A stretch of 64,000 bases of DNA from Liolophura sinensis (Eukaryota > Mollusca > Polyplacophora > Chitonida > Chitonidae): contig NC_088295.1 of NCBI RefSeq assembly GCF_032854445.1, positions 57,457,249 through 57,521,248 on the forward strand, read 5' to 3'. The notes beneath the pieces were generated by a model. That model ran no database searches and had not been told where the DNA came from. It saw only the letters and a list, made by a program, of their open reading frames with translations. The position numbers and the translations under genes are program-made. Shown piece after piece: positions 24,266 to 36,013 of the stretch (within the stretch, counting starts at the first letter, position 1; each line of letters begins with the position of its first letter).

Positions 24266-24948
24266 TTATCATAACGCCTTGTTGATGAAATGAAACACTG
24301 TAATAGTGCGGGTCAAAAATTTATTGATAGGGCCTACTGTTGTAGACAAAACAGTTTCTTGTAGTACGATAACCTAAATAAATGCGATCTTTACATTACT
24401 CTAACTTTAACAAAATCAGTGAAAAAAACACTGCCCTAAGCGAAAAATTGCTGACAGTTGTTTTACCACACCGTTATAGTGTAAAAGCTACAAGCTGTTC
24501 ATAACCTATTTCTATGTCAAATCATGCAAAGCTGTAAATTGGCACTAAATTTGCAATAACTTATAGAACTGCGGCTATGTTAATCAACATCATTTACTGT
24601 CGTGTTTTACACTGGAATGCTGTGTTACCATGAAAATGGCCAAATTTAAAGTTACATACAGTTTTGGCGAGGAAGAAAATAAACAAAAGCGTCAAGCCAC
24701 GTCTTTTATGTTACATGGTACAAATTAAAAATAACAGTAAAACAGATGCCAAAATACATGTTAAGTGTAAGGCAGTTGATGTTACAGTGTAAATAAATAA
24801 ACGAAGAACGAAAAGCTGACATCATTGCACATACTTCGAATAGCAGATTATATTATGTTAAATATCCCATTGTGAATTAATTAATTCGAGCCTGAAATTG
24901 TTTAGAAAATAACATAAACCTACAACAGTCGCATCCACAAGGTTATTC

Positions 24949-25108
24949 ATTTATTTGATTAGTGTTTTACGCCATACTCGAGAATATTTCACTTATACGA
25001 CGGCGGTCATGCAGCATTATGCTAGGGTTGAAAGCAGACAGACCCCGTAGGAAACCTGGGGTCCTACGTTATTGCGCCGCGCTGGCACGCTAAGTACTGA
25101 GGCCCACT
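24949..25108 (-). mobile_element. SINE-A with internal deletion
   Basis: Tail and core end (TTTGATTAGTGTTTTACGCC ... ACTTATACGACGGCGGTCA) jump through a disturbed core to the head (ATTGCGCCGCGCTGGCACGC ... ACTGAGGCC). Confidence 0.8.
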
Positions 25109-25787
25109 CCGACCGGGTAATAATACCGCCTATATTATCAGAATGAAAATAAGTTCACATAGATAAGAATAGGCCTGAGCATGGGGATGTCACTTTTCAT
25201 TTAACGTTTATCAGTTATATACGCATCGATATTGTGTTTTTTTCCCCAACATTTTGATGTTTGGAGTATAATCCGAAATTTGCCAGTTTCAGAGCTAATT
25301 TCCTGTGTCAACATTTACTTCTTTTCCAGAAGCATAATTGAGAGGTGTCATTAAAATATACATTCATTCAATTTCGTCATCTTCACCAATATCGCCAGTT
25401 TTGCTCGACAGTGTAATTTTGAACCAGTCGATTAAACAGGTTCCTGCTTAATTCACTGTGCTGCTCTAATCGATATGGAGCCCAGTCGCTGAACATTGGC
25501 TCCGGCAGCTGAACACAGCTCTTTCTCTTCAATTATAGGATTTGTCAGAGCCTTGTTGTATCACCGGTAGATTATCCGAATAAAAAATACAACAGAGAGA
25601 CGAACGGCGAAGATCTCAGTCCGGTAAATCAATAGAAGAGACGATAGGAACATATTAGGGTGCCAGTGGTATTTATGCGGTATGGGATTGCATGTTGGTG
25701 AAGTTGCATGGACAGCCCCTGAATAGTTGTCTGTGCTGAAGTTACAGTTTGTATACAGACTTCGTAAACATGGACGTATGCCGAATC

Positions 25788-25809
25788 AAAAAAAAAAAAA
25801 AAAAAAAAA
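25788..25809. repeat. Poly(A) run
   Basis: About 22 consecutive A. No retrotransposed gene was recognised on either side. Confidence 0.9.
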
Positions 25810-27663
25810 TGTATACCAGAATACCTTGTGGAATGGTATAGCTTCTTCTCGTACAGTATTTAGATGTTGTCGTAATAGTTAACGTAATAGGCTTCCGTCA
25901 CAACTCCGAAAAATGACTGTACATTCTTGAAGGTGATTTAATAATTAAACTGAGGCGTAAAAACAAAGGTGATGTGCTGTCCTGAGTTTTAATATTAGCC
26001 ATTAGGCCCAACAACCGTCACCAAACGAATAATATTGCAACATTTTGAAAAAGGTGAAAAGTTGGAAGCTTTTCCATTATATCCTGCACTTAGAAATTAT
26101 TTCCACGTTTGTATATAATGTATTAAATACAGTAATGCACAAAGCTGTAACAATGGTGTCTTCAAGAAAAGCATAGGCTGTGCAAATATTTCACAAATTT
26201 TTGCCTGCTGATACTGTGTGTATATAGCTTTCGTTCTGAATCGTCAGTATATACAAAAGCAGTAAATCGTGCCCCATTCTTGTTTAAAACATTAAAATTT
26301 TCTCCTGTTTCCCAAAAAAAAAAACAAAATTAGGGAAAAAAATCTGTCATATTTAATTCTAGACATGACAGTGATGTATCAGTAGTGTGAAAGCTGCGAT
26401 CCTGTGATAGGAACATCTCATTCTCTCTCTACACGATATATCGAAAATGTTATCAATATGGTTCTTTGCTTTAAGGAAAAGTGAAAAACGTCGTCATACT
26501 ACATGTGTGTAATGGGATTAATTTGAATTTATATCGTTTTAATTTAGGCTTTAGTTTTTATTTGATAGATCGCTTTTAAAAACTTCATTTGTCAAATCGC
26601 TGAGGTGCGTCTTTATGTTGTTGAGATGTCTATTGATATGAGCCTGAGGAAACGAATGCATAATGTAAAGAACCCCTATATCCGACAGGCCATGATCCAG
26701 TGACCGCCAATATTAAGTCGAACAAAACTGTCGGAAGCATGCGGCATACCTGTCATGCTTTGTCAAATGTGGGTTAATTTTTCCTTGTGTTGCTGCACAG
26801 ACCACAGGCGGACCAGCACTTAGGGGTTATGTCGTAAATCTACAGGTGTTGGTGGCCGTAACTTAAGACGGTTTATTCTGGTTCAGGTAAACCTGCTGGC
26901 CTGCTTACCTGAGGGAGGCACGTGTCGGACTGACCCCAGCTGATTCCGCCCTATTCTCCTTCATGTTCTTACCCACCGTCTTGTCAGTTTTTTTATGTCA
27001 ACATAGAGACCAGGCTCATTGCACACTACGGCCGCTGCGTCTATATAAGCTATACGAACAACACTCCCCGAGGAAGATCCAAATTCTAAACGATGTGATC
27101 GCGCATATTTTTGGCTAGTTTAAAAAAATAGCACTCTGTTCATATATAAGGCGATGTGCGATCTCCAAAAACGTTAAGGGTATAGAGGCTGGTATATATT
27201 TCAGTTGGTGGTCATTTGATATTGTTGGAACAACGCGAATATGCCTTATTTTAATAAGTAAATATTTGACGGGTTTTTCTTAATTCACACTGTCAAAGAG
27301 CTGCTGGTTGAATGGAATCGTGAAAAGTAATCTCAAAGTTTTCGTAATGTGAAATAGACTCCTAAAGAATTGCAACGCCAAAAGGTTCGTTGGTCATTAC
27401 TCCATTGTTAGGATATCATCCAGTAAGAGTGTCGTATGGTGTAAAACACTTGATGAGGGTTCGTCCAGTACAACTTCTTGGCAATCTATATGCACACTGT
27501 TCACTAAGGCTTAATAAACGCTAACTTTTATGAACATGCCACCTTCCTCCAGGTTTTTCCTCTCCAACTGTGAATAGCCCCTGTATTGATGCGAAGTACA
27601 TTTATGTGGTTAAAAAAAAACAATTTTTAAAATATTTGCACCTGGTATTTATGAAACAGGTCT

Positions 27664-27720
27664 TTATTATTTATTTATTTATTCCATTGTTGCTTAACGC
27701 TTTTCTCAAGAATTTACCAT
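27664..27720 (-). mobile_element. SINE-A tail relic
   Basis: TTATTATTTATTTATTTATT followed by CATTGTTGCTTAACGC and TCTCAAGAATTTACC. Strongly decayed. Confidence 0.5.
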
Positions 27721-27805
27721 GCAATTATATACTATGACTACCCTATTTCTTATTTTTTTCGTAATTTCTTAATTTTTGGGACATCTGATCTGCTCATTTT
27801 AGCCA

Positions 27806-27806
<1 letters not shown>

Positions 27807-27845
<39 letters not shown>
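27807..27845. repeat. (TA)n microsatellite
   Basis: About 19 TA units. Confidence 0.95.
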
Positions 27846-27848
<3 letters not shown>

Positions 27849-28010
27849 ATTGAAGCAGGAATAATGAGTTTCCTCTCATGGTTAGAACGTCTAATGAACA
27901 ACATACTCATATCTTTACATTTCCAAAAGGCTGGTAAAGAAATGTAATATTACATTTTTAACACTGCTAATATCTGTCTCAAAAATTAGAAGAATGAGGG
28001 TAATCAGGTT

Positions 28011-28082
28011 TATGGGTGGAGGAAACCAGAGTGCCCGAAGTAAACCACTAGCATTTGGCAAGTTGTTATTAAACTTTACCAC
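28011..28082 (-). mobile_element. SINE-C fragment
   Basis: On the minus strand the order AACTTGCCAAATGCTAGTGG, TTTACTTCGGGCACTC, TGGTTTCCTCCACCCATAAA matches the family. Confidence 0.6.
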
Positions 28083-28453
28083 CAAGAAGAGATATAATCA
28101 CCTATTTGGTAGAAGATAAGAAGTCTTTAATCAACAAGCGGAAGACAGCGCAAACGACCACAGGAGTGTCACCGACCATGTATTGCCATCGTTTTCCCAC
28201 GGAGAATGAATCCACAAATTTCCTAACAAAAGGCCTTGGGTTTGAGCTTGCACATGCATGGGGTGTCCTATATAGATATTGAAATCCAGGACTCGGTCCT
28301 ACGGACGTTCCCATGAACTCTAAACAAGTAACTCCCTACAACACGACCGCCGTGCGTTAATTTCTGATGCTGAAATGTGCCTAAGGACATTTCAATCTAA
28401 TAAAATACAGTTTAACAGAAACCATCAGAAAGAAACACTTCAGTCTGTAAAAC

Positions 28454-28523
28454 TGACCGTCATCGTATAAGTGAAGAATTCTTGACTATGGCGTTGAGCA
28501 AGCAATCAAATAAATAAATAAAT
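28454..28523 (+). mobile_element. SINE-A 3' end
   Basis: ACCGTCATCGTATAAGTGAA, TTCTTGACTATGGCG and CAATCAAATAAATAAATAAA. Only the last 70 bp remain. Confidence 0.8.
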
Positions 28524-28845
28524 AATCAGACTGAAACCATGCTTATAGGCGAAAAATGTCTTCGTTTCGTGAAGCGTGTTTTGTCCGCATTTAATGCAAT
28601 GTTCACTTATTTCTATCGCGGCAATACGGTAATAATCGCAAAACCTGCATGAGAGTTCTGTTCCTAAAAGTAGAAAATCTGATATCTTTGTCCTGGTTAA
28701 ATTGTCTCGTCCGGTTTAACAACGATGGGTCTTGATTAATGAGAGAACAATATGCGTATATACTAGTATACGTTAAGGTGCTTTTCCAGATTTTATGAAT
28801 GCAGGATAAGATATGTCTTATTATTGAAGATCATTTGTTTTTCCA

Positions 28846-29010
28846 GCATGCTGGCTTCCTCTCCGGCCGTACATGGGAAGGTCTGTCAGTAACCTGCGGA
28901 TGGTTGTGGGTTTCTCCCGGGCTCTGCCCGGTTTCCACCCACCATAATGCTGGCCACCATCGTATGAGTGAAATATTCTTGGGTGTAAAACACCAATCAA
29001 ATAAATAAAT
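28846..29010 (+). mobile_element. SINE-A core and tail
   Basis: Starts at CATGCTGGCTTCCTCTCCGG and continues through the complete core to CAATCAAATAAATAAATC, with a short deletion in GAGTACGGCG. The tRNA head is missing. Confidence 0.9.
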
Positions 29011-29624
29011 CTTTTTTTAGTCATGGTTTTTTTTAAAATTTTAATGAACATACAAATAACATCATATTTCATTTACATTTCTATGTAAATATTCTTATGG
29101 AACCATCGAGGCTTGTTGAATGCTTCAGTTTAATTCTGCTTCTCTTGAATTGATTTTAAATGGGTTAGATGTTGGATATGGCCATTTATGTGAAACTTTC
29201 GGTATGTAATTCTTCTGCATAACAATTCTGCATCAATTTTAGTAACGCTGATCGCGTGAAGCAACATTTCTTTTTTCTCATAAAATTGCGTGACCCTCAG
29301 AGATTCCAGCTCCGACATTATCATTTACTAAATGCACAGTTTATGTACCTAATTAGTCTTTAACGCTACACACTCATATCAGTTTTTTCACTTGTACGAT
29401 GGCGGACAGTTTTATATATACAGGCGGAAGTAACTGGTAATAGTAACAGATTGTTACTTTGAGGACGACTCGTATAATACGTTAGCTCGAAAGAATATGC
29501 GAAAACAATGTGTAAAACACTTCGAATCAGTACAGCATTTCATGTCGTATGTGTTCGCTCTCATTGACGTTAAATGACGTCACGCGCTCGGAGGCCACTT
29601 GTCTTCCAGTGACCAATATGGTGT

Positions 29625-29755
29625 GCATATATGTACGTCACACTCAGGGATGTTCGTCAGTAACTTGCCATAGGTAGGTGGTTTACTTACGGCTTTCCAG
29701 TTTCCTTCATTCGTAACGATGACCGCCATTGCACGAATGGGAAATTCAAATAACT
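29625..29755 (+). mobile_element. SINE-C copy
   Basis: CATATATGTACGTCACACTC, TTCGTCAGTAACTTGCCATA, GGTAGGTGGTTTACTTACGG, TTTCCAGTTTCCTTCATTCG and ACGATGACCGCCATTGCACG. This is the clearest family member in the window. Confidence 0.75.
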
Positions 29756-30307
29756 GAATGAGTTTGGACATGTTTCATATGCTTTAATTTTTACCTATTG
29801 ATTAGTGCGTTCTACTTTACTTCAATATGAATGTTCAGTGTACGTACAGGACTGGTGATGATGATTTGTTTTGATTGCGGTTCCATTATAGTGGCTCTGG
29901 ACAGGTATCAACATAAACAGAACCATCGACGTGCCCACATCAGTTAAGCCTGGTACAAAAAAGTAAGTGAGACACACATAACTATCTCTCTCTTATCAGT
30001 GCGTCCAGCACGAACTTTTCGCGCATGCTCAAGGATTGAATGACGGGCAGACGACACCAGTGAACGCCGTCGGTGACAAGAGAGTAGATACAGGTAAATC
30101 CGATACTCATGTACCCACCTACCTGCCAGCGTTTGGGGTACGGAGAACGATCTGAGCGGCGGTTGGTCTTGTGGCGCGCTTTCTCGCCATGCTAAGCGAA
30201 ATGTAATAGGGAAACCAATAGCCTGAAAAAGCGAGAAGACACGCGACCTGCGTACATGGAACACGTTTAAGCTACTGGACTCGCCAATGCTTACCTGATT
30301 TTTTTTT

Positions 30308-30326
30308 GGGGGGGGGGGGGGGGGGG
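30308..30326. repeat. Poly(G) run
   Basis: Nineteen consecutive G preceded by T8. The length may be unreliable in an assembly. Confidence 0.9.
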
Positions 30327-32296
30327 CATTTTTACGCGTTTGTCATACGATGCTGCTTGTGACTAACGGCTAGATTAATTTATTTGGTGGTCCTAACCTC
30401 ATCCTTAAATATAGAATCGACCCTAACATCTTACATCGCCATATTGTTTCCTCATATATGGCGCTCCCGTGAAGAGTCACGTCATTTGCTTAATAAGCTT
30501 AACTTCGAATTGCGGGATCCTGCACTTGATTTGTCGAATCCCAAAGAAAAGAAAACTTATACAACGAAATGTACGCCCTATAGTTTTGTTCTGTTATCGT
30601 TGAAATCTCTTTTTCTACACTGATAAAATAAGAACAGGCCCTATTCCATCTGAATAGGTTCATGGGTTCTACCCCCTAAAACGTATGAAAAATCGTCACC
30701 AGACATGTTCTTGTCTCGGGATCACGAAGCAATCATAGGATTGAGTCAAAATTGCTCATCACTTTAAAATTGTTATTTCTTACCTACCAAGATCAAAATA
30801 TTGCTTAACAACGTAAATTCCGTAAAACAAATTTCAGCTAAAAACGGAAAGGAACATACCAAGTTTAATGATTGAAATTTGGACTTAAATCTAAGATCGC
30901 TTCGTGATCCTGGGACTTGGTCCACCAGAACAGCAGCACAAGGTCACTTCGCTCAAACAGGTGAGGCCGATACGTGACAAAGGGCTCATAGTATAGCGTG
31001 CAGCCTATATACATAAATGAGCTAAACTGAGAACTGGAAAGCCTATTTCTCCTATATTGTCTCCACAATCATCATTTCCAACATAGTAACTGTTCCAGCC
31101 ACGTGAATACGAAATAATAATCAAGCGAGCACAAATTCTAGCATTTATATATATACATATACGGTAGAAACCAGCTGCCTGACTTAAAGCTATAAAGTTG
31201 AAAAAGACTGCATCACGTTACCTATTGTAACAGATCATTCTCAGGTCATTAGCTAAAGCTATATACTGTCAGTGTATGTTGTATTTATTTAGCATATAAC
31301 CAGCAACATATACTTGGCCTGTTCACTGAAACACTACACATGGTGTTACTTATACGTTCTGATGTAGGGCGGCTGTCTGTATATAATGTTTAGCAAGTAC
31401 ACGACAAGGTACGACCATTCAAACTTTTGTATGCTAACCCTCATGCCTAACTCTGAAAGTTTGCTGAAAACAGTATACATTACACTATTTGCGTTCGTTC
31501 ACAATTAAATCCTAAAATTGTTGAAAGCAACGTGGAACGCTGTGTTTTCCACCTCTGAACGTGAAAGAGAAAGCAACGTACAACTTCACTGGCCCATACC
31601 GTACGATTTAGTGTGTCTATATTATACTATACCTTGATATATTTAACAATAGTTAAAAGGATGCACAATCAACGTTGGTTGGCGAACAGTGCATGGGGAT
31701 AAGATTTCCTTGGATAACATTTGCAACTTTGGTCACATCTGCAATAAATTTGTATTTTGGATGTTTTCAAACTCACGTGGAAAACCATAACTCAAATACT
31801 GCCAATGCTGTTTCAAACCAGGGTCATTCATTCATTTAATGCACAGGCCTTATAACACAAACTCATAAACTCATCTTTAAACCGAACCAAACTGAACACA
31901 CAACAAACTTTCGCTCGGTGAATATAGAAACATCCTGTTTTTCTCTAAATATACATTGTATATACATATATGGTTTTAATAGCTTATAATATCATCTTCA
32001 GGGAGAGACCATTTTGTATTTACATGAAATATAAATATGAAATTTATATGAAATGCATTGCCTGTGTTAATACTAGGTGTGTATTTACATTTAACGGGTC
32101 TTTACGAGGTTACATATACGCATGTACAAGTATAACTGTCCTGTCTGTTAGGCATATATATTTACAAATATGCATGAATAACATTTAGTCTTTTATAGGT
32201 CCAGTTGATATGCTGCGTGATATGACATGCCCATAATTCGTTCACGTTCATATCCGTGTCTATAAAAGTGTGTCCTTTTTTATCTACTAGTATGCG

Positions 32297-32869
32297 CTAA
32301 CGTCGAAAGCACTTTCCAGAAGTTTCGCGAGACGTTGACATTTCCGATTCTTCTCCGTCACTTTCATCAGAAAATGGCATTGCTCGTTTCAGTCCTTTCT
32401 GTTGATGTTCTGATTTCGTGTTATCGTTTTCATCCTGAACATCCACGTTGTCGTCTTCCAGTAACGTCTGTAGGTGTTTAATGTACGAAATGGCCGTTCG
32501 TAGGATTTCCACTTTGCTCACGCGCTTGTCTTTATTGTCCAATGGGATATGTTCTTTCAAACGCGAGTATCCGTCGTTCACGCAGCGCACTCGCTCCCGC
32601 TCACGCTCGTTCCGTTTCCGTATGAACGTCGGTTCCACAGTCGGGTCTAGGACGAACGGAGACGGAAGCGGTATCATACTGAATGGGGAAAATGGATCTG
32701 TTTTAGGCGGCGTTTTCATGTGTTGAAGGTGGAATCCAGATGGTCGTGCTAATCTTCCGGGAAAGTCTTCGCTGTGCATGGGAATACCCAGCTCCTCACA
32801 GGACGGGAATGACAACCGCATTGGGCTGTCAGTGCGAGCGTCCGTACAAAACAGTTCAGCCCGATTCAT
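32297..32869 (-). CDS. ascl: Achaete-scute family bHLH transcription factor (ASCL3/4/5-like), complete coding exon
   Basis: 190 aa, start CAT (plus strand) 32867-32869, stop at the left end. The bHLH domain is at residues 84-137: basic region FIRKRNERERERVRCVN, helix 1 GYSRLKEHIP, short loop LDNKDKRVSKVEILR, helix 2 AISYIKHLQTLLE. NERERxRVRCVNxGY plus KRxSKVE is the achaete-scute signature; RCVN-GY favours the ASCL3/4/5 branch over ASCL1/2, which has KLVN-GF. The N-terminal 80 residues are proline/serine-rich; the C-terminal 50 are acidic and serine-rich with no other domain. The start is fixed by an in-frame stop in the spliced 5' UTR. The exon begins at an acceptor (TTTTCAG, exon base 32903), 34 nt before the ATG. 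These factors bind E-boxes as heterodimers with Daughterless/TCF-type bHLH proteins in the nucleus and drive neural or secretory fates. Confidence 0.94.
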   Translation of the reverse strand: MNRAELFCTDARTDSPMRLSFPSCEELGIPMHSEDFPGRLARPSGFHLQHMKTPPKTDPFSPFSMIPLPSPFVLDPTVEPTFIRKRNERERERVRCVNDGYSRLKEHIPLDNKDKRVSKVEILRTAISYIKHLQTLLEDDNVDVQDENDNTKSEHQQKGLKRAMPFSDESDGEESEMSTSRETSGKCFRR

Positions 32870-32903
32870 GGTGTGAGCTCCAAACCCTTCTTCAGCGCTT
32901 TGC
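32870..32903 (-). other. ascl 5' UTR, second part (start of coding exon)
   Basis: 34 nt between the acceptor and the start codon. It carries the last codons of a uORF whose TGA overlaps the main ATG (ATGA). Confidence 0.75.
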
Positions 32904-32952
32904 CTGAAAAAGAATAAATATAGCACAGAGTTTAAACTATTGAATGGAATTA

Positions 32953-33092
32953 AATTTTATTTATTCATTTGATAGGTGTTTTACGCCATACTCAAGAATA
33001 TTTCATTTATATAAACGACCGCGGACAGCATAATGGTGCATGGGAGGAAACCGAGCAGAGCCAGGAGGAAACCAACGGCCCATCCGTAGAAT
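32953..33092 (-). mobile_element. SINE-A core and tail in the ascl intron
   Basis: TTTATTTATTCATTTGATAG, GTGTTTTACGCCATACTCAA, GGGAGGAAACCGAGCAGAGC and ACCAACGGCCCATCCG. No head. Confidence 0.88.
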
Positions 33093-33268
33093 TGTCAGAT
33101 TCAAGACCATGGTTTACATTTACATAGTTTTCATATGCTCTTCAGTAAACAATCTGTCTATCAATAAACAATAAACAATCTCTATCTTAACCACTCAAAC
33201 GTTACCAACGGTTATATCCTTCATGTTACAATACAGTACATCCCATTAGTCTGTGCTACTATATATAT

Positions 33269-33518
33269 ACACTGAAAAATTAATTTGTTAATTTTACCAG
33301 AAAGTCTGTTGTCTAAGTGATGCTAGAATGTATTCTGTTAATATAACATAATATTCTGTCATATTCGACATAGTATCCTGTTAGAATGTTTATGTTGAAT
33401 TAATAGAATGTGTGTGTTATATTTAAGAAAACAATCTGAAGGAATAGCTGAATACATTCTAGCATCAGTCAGACAACAGATTTTCTGTTAAAATTAACAG
33501 ATTAATTTTTTGACTGTA
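33269..33518. mobile_element. MITE (foldback) copy 1, long terminal inverted repeats
   Basis: The left end (ACACTGAAAAATTAATTTGT ... GATGCTAGAATGTATTC, about 68 bp) is repeated in inverse orientation at the right end (GAATACATTCTAGCATCAGT ... TTAATTTTTTGACTGT) with roughly nine in ten bases matching by eye. About 120 bp of non-coding interior separates them. There is no transposase. The flanks TA/TA suggest a TA target, not proven. It lies in the ascl 5' UTR intron. Confidence 0.85.
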
Positions 33519-33795
33519 TTTTCAGGTGGGCCTATAAAATAGTATCCAAAGCTATATAACGCCGTGTTTATGCTGTGTCTCTTGGAATAAATCCGAGGAT
33601 AATTGAATGAATGTTTGACAACGACTTAATACCACTTCGGCAATATTGCAGCCGTATCGAAGACAATTTATCCCTCACTTAAGGGATCAGGGATAATATG
33701 CGTTCTACAAGTTATATCAAGTTATTTCTAAAGTACGACTTCTCTGAACTCTGAACCAAAATGTAACATAAGAAACTGACAGAATATATGTATGC

Positions 33796-33865
33796 GTATA
33801 TTTATTTATTTATTTGTTTATTTATTTATGGTGTTAATGACTATTTCTCTTACACGCTGCATTAA
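33796..33865 (-). mobile_element. SINE-A tail relic
   Basis: ATTTATTTATTTATTTGTTT, ATTTATGGTGTTAATGACTA and TTCTCTTACACGCTGC. Poorly preserved. Confidence 0.45.
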
Positions 33866-34545
33866 CATTTCAAAATGGAAGAAAGTGGGTGATGCAGAGC
33901 GCTAAATAATAGATGTCGCGAGTTTCCCAATTTGTAATAAGCCGGGCAAACTGCTTTACCCAAGTCATAATGAAACAGGACGACTTGGATTCAGTCACTC
34001 ATTCGTTAGTCGCCACTGAAACGCCGAAGCTGATGTCCAAATTTTACTAGATGTATATGATCTTGCTATAAGTATGAAATATTCTAATGCGAATGAAGGA
34101 TGTATAGGCCTATATCATAACATTCCTATTGCCCATGAATGACAAACGGGTAATTTAAAGAGTGCTTGCCCTTTTATGTATCTTTTTCTTTGGGTTTCAA
34201 AACAGCTCTTCACGTAAATTAGTACATTTTTTAAAAACCCTTCTTCTTTGTCATAAATTGTGTTTTATGATGTGTTAAAAATAAAATTGTCCTTTGGAAA
34301 CATTATATGTGAAACAAGGGAAACTCAGGGTCTATTTGGTTTACATTTATTTTAATTATTGATCATATATGTGAATTTTAATGTTTGTCTTTTGTGTAAA
34401 CCTTTGAATGTAAGAATTCATCTATCCAAATTTTAAAAAATAAATAAATAAATGAATAAAAAAAATTTAAATAAAAACAAAAATCGACAATTCGTCTCAA
34501 ATCTACCTGAAAGAAATCATGGTAAAATAGAATATTGCGGCTTAC

Positions 34546-34769
34546 CTCCAGTACCTTTTTTCTCTTCACAATCTTCCTTCTCAATCGGCAAGAATATGCC
34601 TTTCATTTAAAAAAAAACCCGTTAAACTGTTTCGAAAGTCCAAAAAAAAAAACAACAACTCGAGCAAAGCCTTCGCCAAAGTTGCAACGGTATTCAAAAT
34701 ACTGACAAGTTTGACTCACTATACGTGGTCATCCCTATCCCTTTGACGGACTATGTATTTTCCAATTCT
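34546..34769 (-). other. ascl 5' UTR exon 1 (predicted)
   Basis: Bounded by a donor (minus strand CTGGAG|GTAAGCC; exon ends at 34546) and a start site inferred 30 nt after the TATA box. Intron 34545-32904 (1642 bp) joins it to the coding exon. An ATG about 60 nt before the donor opens a 32-codon uORF ending on the main start codon. The ASCL frame itself is closed in this exon by TGA. Confidence 0.6.
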
Positions 34770-34800
34770 GCGGACCTCTAGCCAAGTCCGATATTTATAG
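34764..34800 (-). promoter_or_regulatory. TATA box and initiator region of ascl
   Basis: Minus strand CTATAAATAT (34800-34791). 30 nt from its first T lies CCGCAGAATT with A at 34769, compatible with an initiator. The spacing to the predicted exon 1 supports a real core promoter. Confidence 0.65.
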
Positions 34801-34873
34801 TGTCCAGGTTGGCGTGATGTCACCTTGTCAGATGATGTGTTCACGCTGACCGGTCCTCATGCCGCATGCAGTT

Positions 34874-34891
34874 CCAGCGCTGCAGCGCTGG
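34874..34891. promoter_or_regulatory. 18-bp perfect palindrome upstream of ascl
   Basis: CCAGCGCTGCAGCGCTGG is identical to its reverse complement and lies about 105-120 bp upstream of the inferred start site. A CAGATG E-box at 34829-34834 lies between it and the TATA box. No bound factor can be named. Confidence 0.6.
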
Positions 34892-35624
34892 TTCGTCCAG
34901 TCACAGAGCGCCAATCTCTCCCTCCCTTCCCGCAATTCCCCTCCTCCCTCCGAGATCAATACATCGTTTATGTTAATCACACTGCCAGACGTATTGTTCA
35001 GCGGTTCTATTGTCAACTTGCGGCTTTTGGGCAAAGTTTTTGTGCACCGAGGTTTGGTTTGTTCGTATATAATGTGGCTTACCACTGTAATTTGCTCTAA
35101 CCGAAGTGTTTGTATTATTTTCTTTGGAAATTTTCATTTTTAAAAATGCTTTTCGTACTTTTTTCTGATGGAGAAATGAACGAGTGTTTAATTATGCACA
35201 GGACTGTGAACTATACATTGCGCAGAACACACATTAATATGGTTTGATAGATGCAGTTTCCCAGCGCATGAATATTTACCCCGCAAAAATTAATTCGAAT
35301 CAAATTACAGTATTCTAAGTTAAAATTGTATAAGAATATAGCTCAGTTATTTTATCGTCATCAGATCAATTAATTATTTCAATCTAAAATTGAAACTGTA
35401 TGGCAGATATATAGTGTGTTTATGCAAATTTGAAATCAGTTTCAATTACAAGTTTCTGAATTCTTATTGATAAGAGATAAACAACTATAATTTGGTTGAT
35501 TAAATCGTTGCGGTATTTCAAGTTCGGTTCGGTAAAGATAATATAAGGATACTATCAAGGGCCATCTCTCACTCACTCACCGAAAGCTGTAGTTCTTTTG
35601 CAGCCTTAAGTTAGGAGATTATTC

Positions 35625-35747
35625 CCGCAGGGCGGAGGTCGGTGGTTTCCTCGTGTACTCAGATGTTCTCCAATAACTTCAATCGTTGTCGTATAAATGA
35701 AGTATTCTTGAGTGCGGCGCTACAAAACTTGCAAATAAATAAAAACA
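35625..35747 (+). mobile_element. SINE 3' part (A/C-like tail)
   Basis: GGAGGTCGGTGGTTTCCTCG (SINE-C-like), then CGTTGTCGTATAAATGAAGT, TTCTTGAGTGCGGCG and CTTGCAAATAAATAAA (tail shared with SINE-A). Confidence 0.6.
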
Positions 35748-35939
35748 GATTGGCTCTTTTTTATAATAAAAAAAATTAATCCATCCATTAAAGACTAGAA
35801 CTAACAATATAAATTGTACTTTTGTTTCACATTCAGCCTCCGCTTGTGTATATCCTCTGTAAATGATATTTGTTTTCATGCGTTCTGTCTAACGTTTCTT
35901 GGATTATGCACGGGTTTAAAGATGTCATCTCCAAACAAT

Positions 35940-36013
35940 GTAACATGTATGTATGATAAGCTGTATTGAAACAAATGTAACAAGTATGAATGATAAGCTG
36001 TATTGAAACAAGG
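35940..36013. repeat. Two-copy 37-bp tandem repeat
   Basis: GTAACATGTATGTATGATAA and GTAACAAGTATGAATGATAA begin the two units (35940, 35977). Both continue GCTGTATTGAAACAA. Confidence 0.85.

Larger units (their letters stand above)
19500..32296. other. Intergenic region DDX10 - ASCL
   Basis: No convincing exon was found on either strand. It contains the separately listed SINEs, a MITE copy, tandem repeats and simple repeats. Stretches such as 22140-22530 and 25370-25640 are free of recognised repeats and richer in G+C; they may be regulatory, but nothing proves it. A 246-nt ORF at 23533-23778 ends DCCTCPNCGKNFP; I do not accept it as a gene. Confidence 0.6.

Noticed and set aside
29944-30264. 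106-codon minus-strand ORF
   Set aside because: No recognisable domain; the composition is arbitrary and no promoter or splice partner was seen.
32870-32926. N-terminal extension MLYLFFFRQ of the ascl frame
   Set aside because: It reads into the intron: TTTTCAG at 32904-32910 is the acceptor, and the spliced upstream exon has an in-frame stop.
34825-35143. Several overlapping ORFs upstream of ascl
   Set aside because: They coincide with the G+C-rich promoter region, run on both strands and show no protein features.
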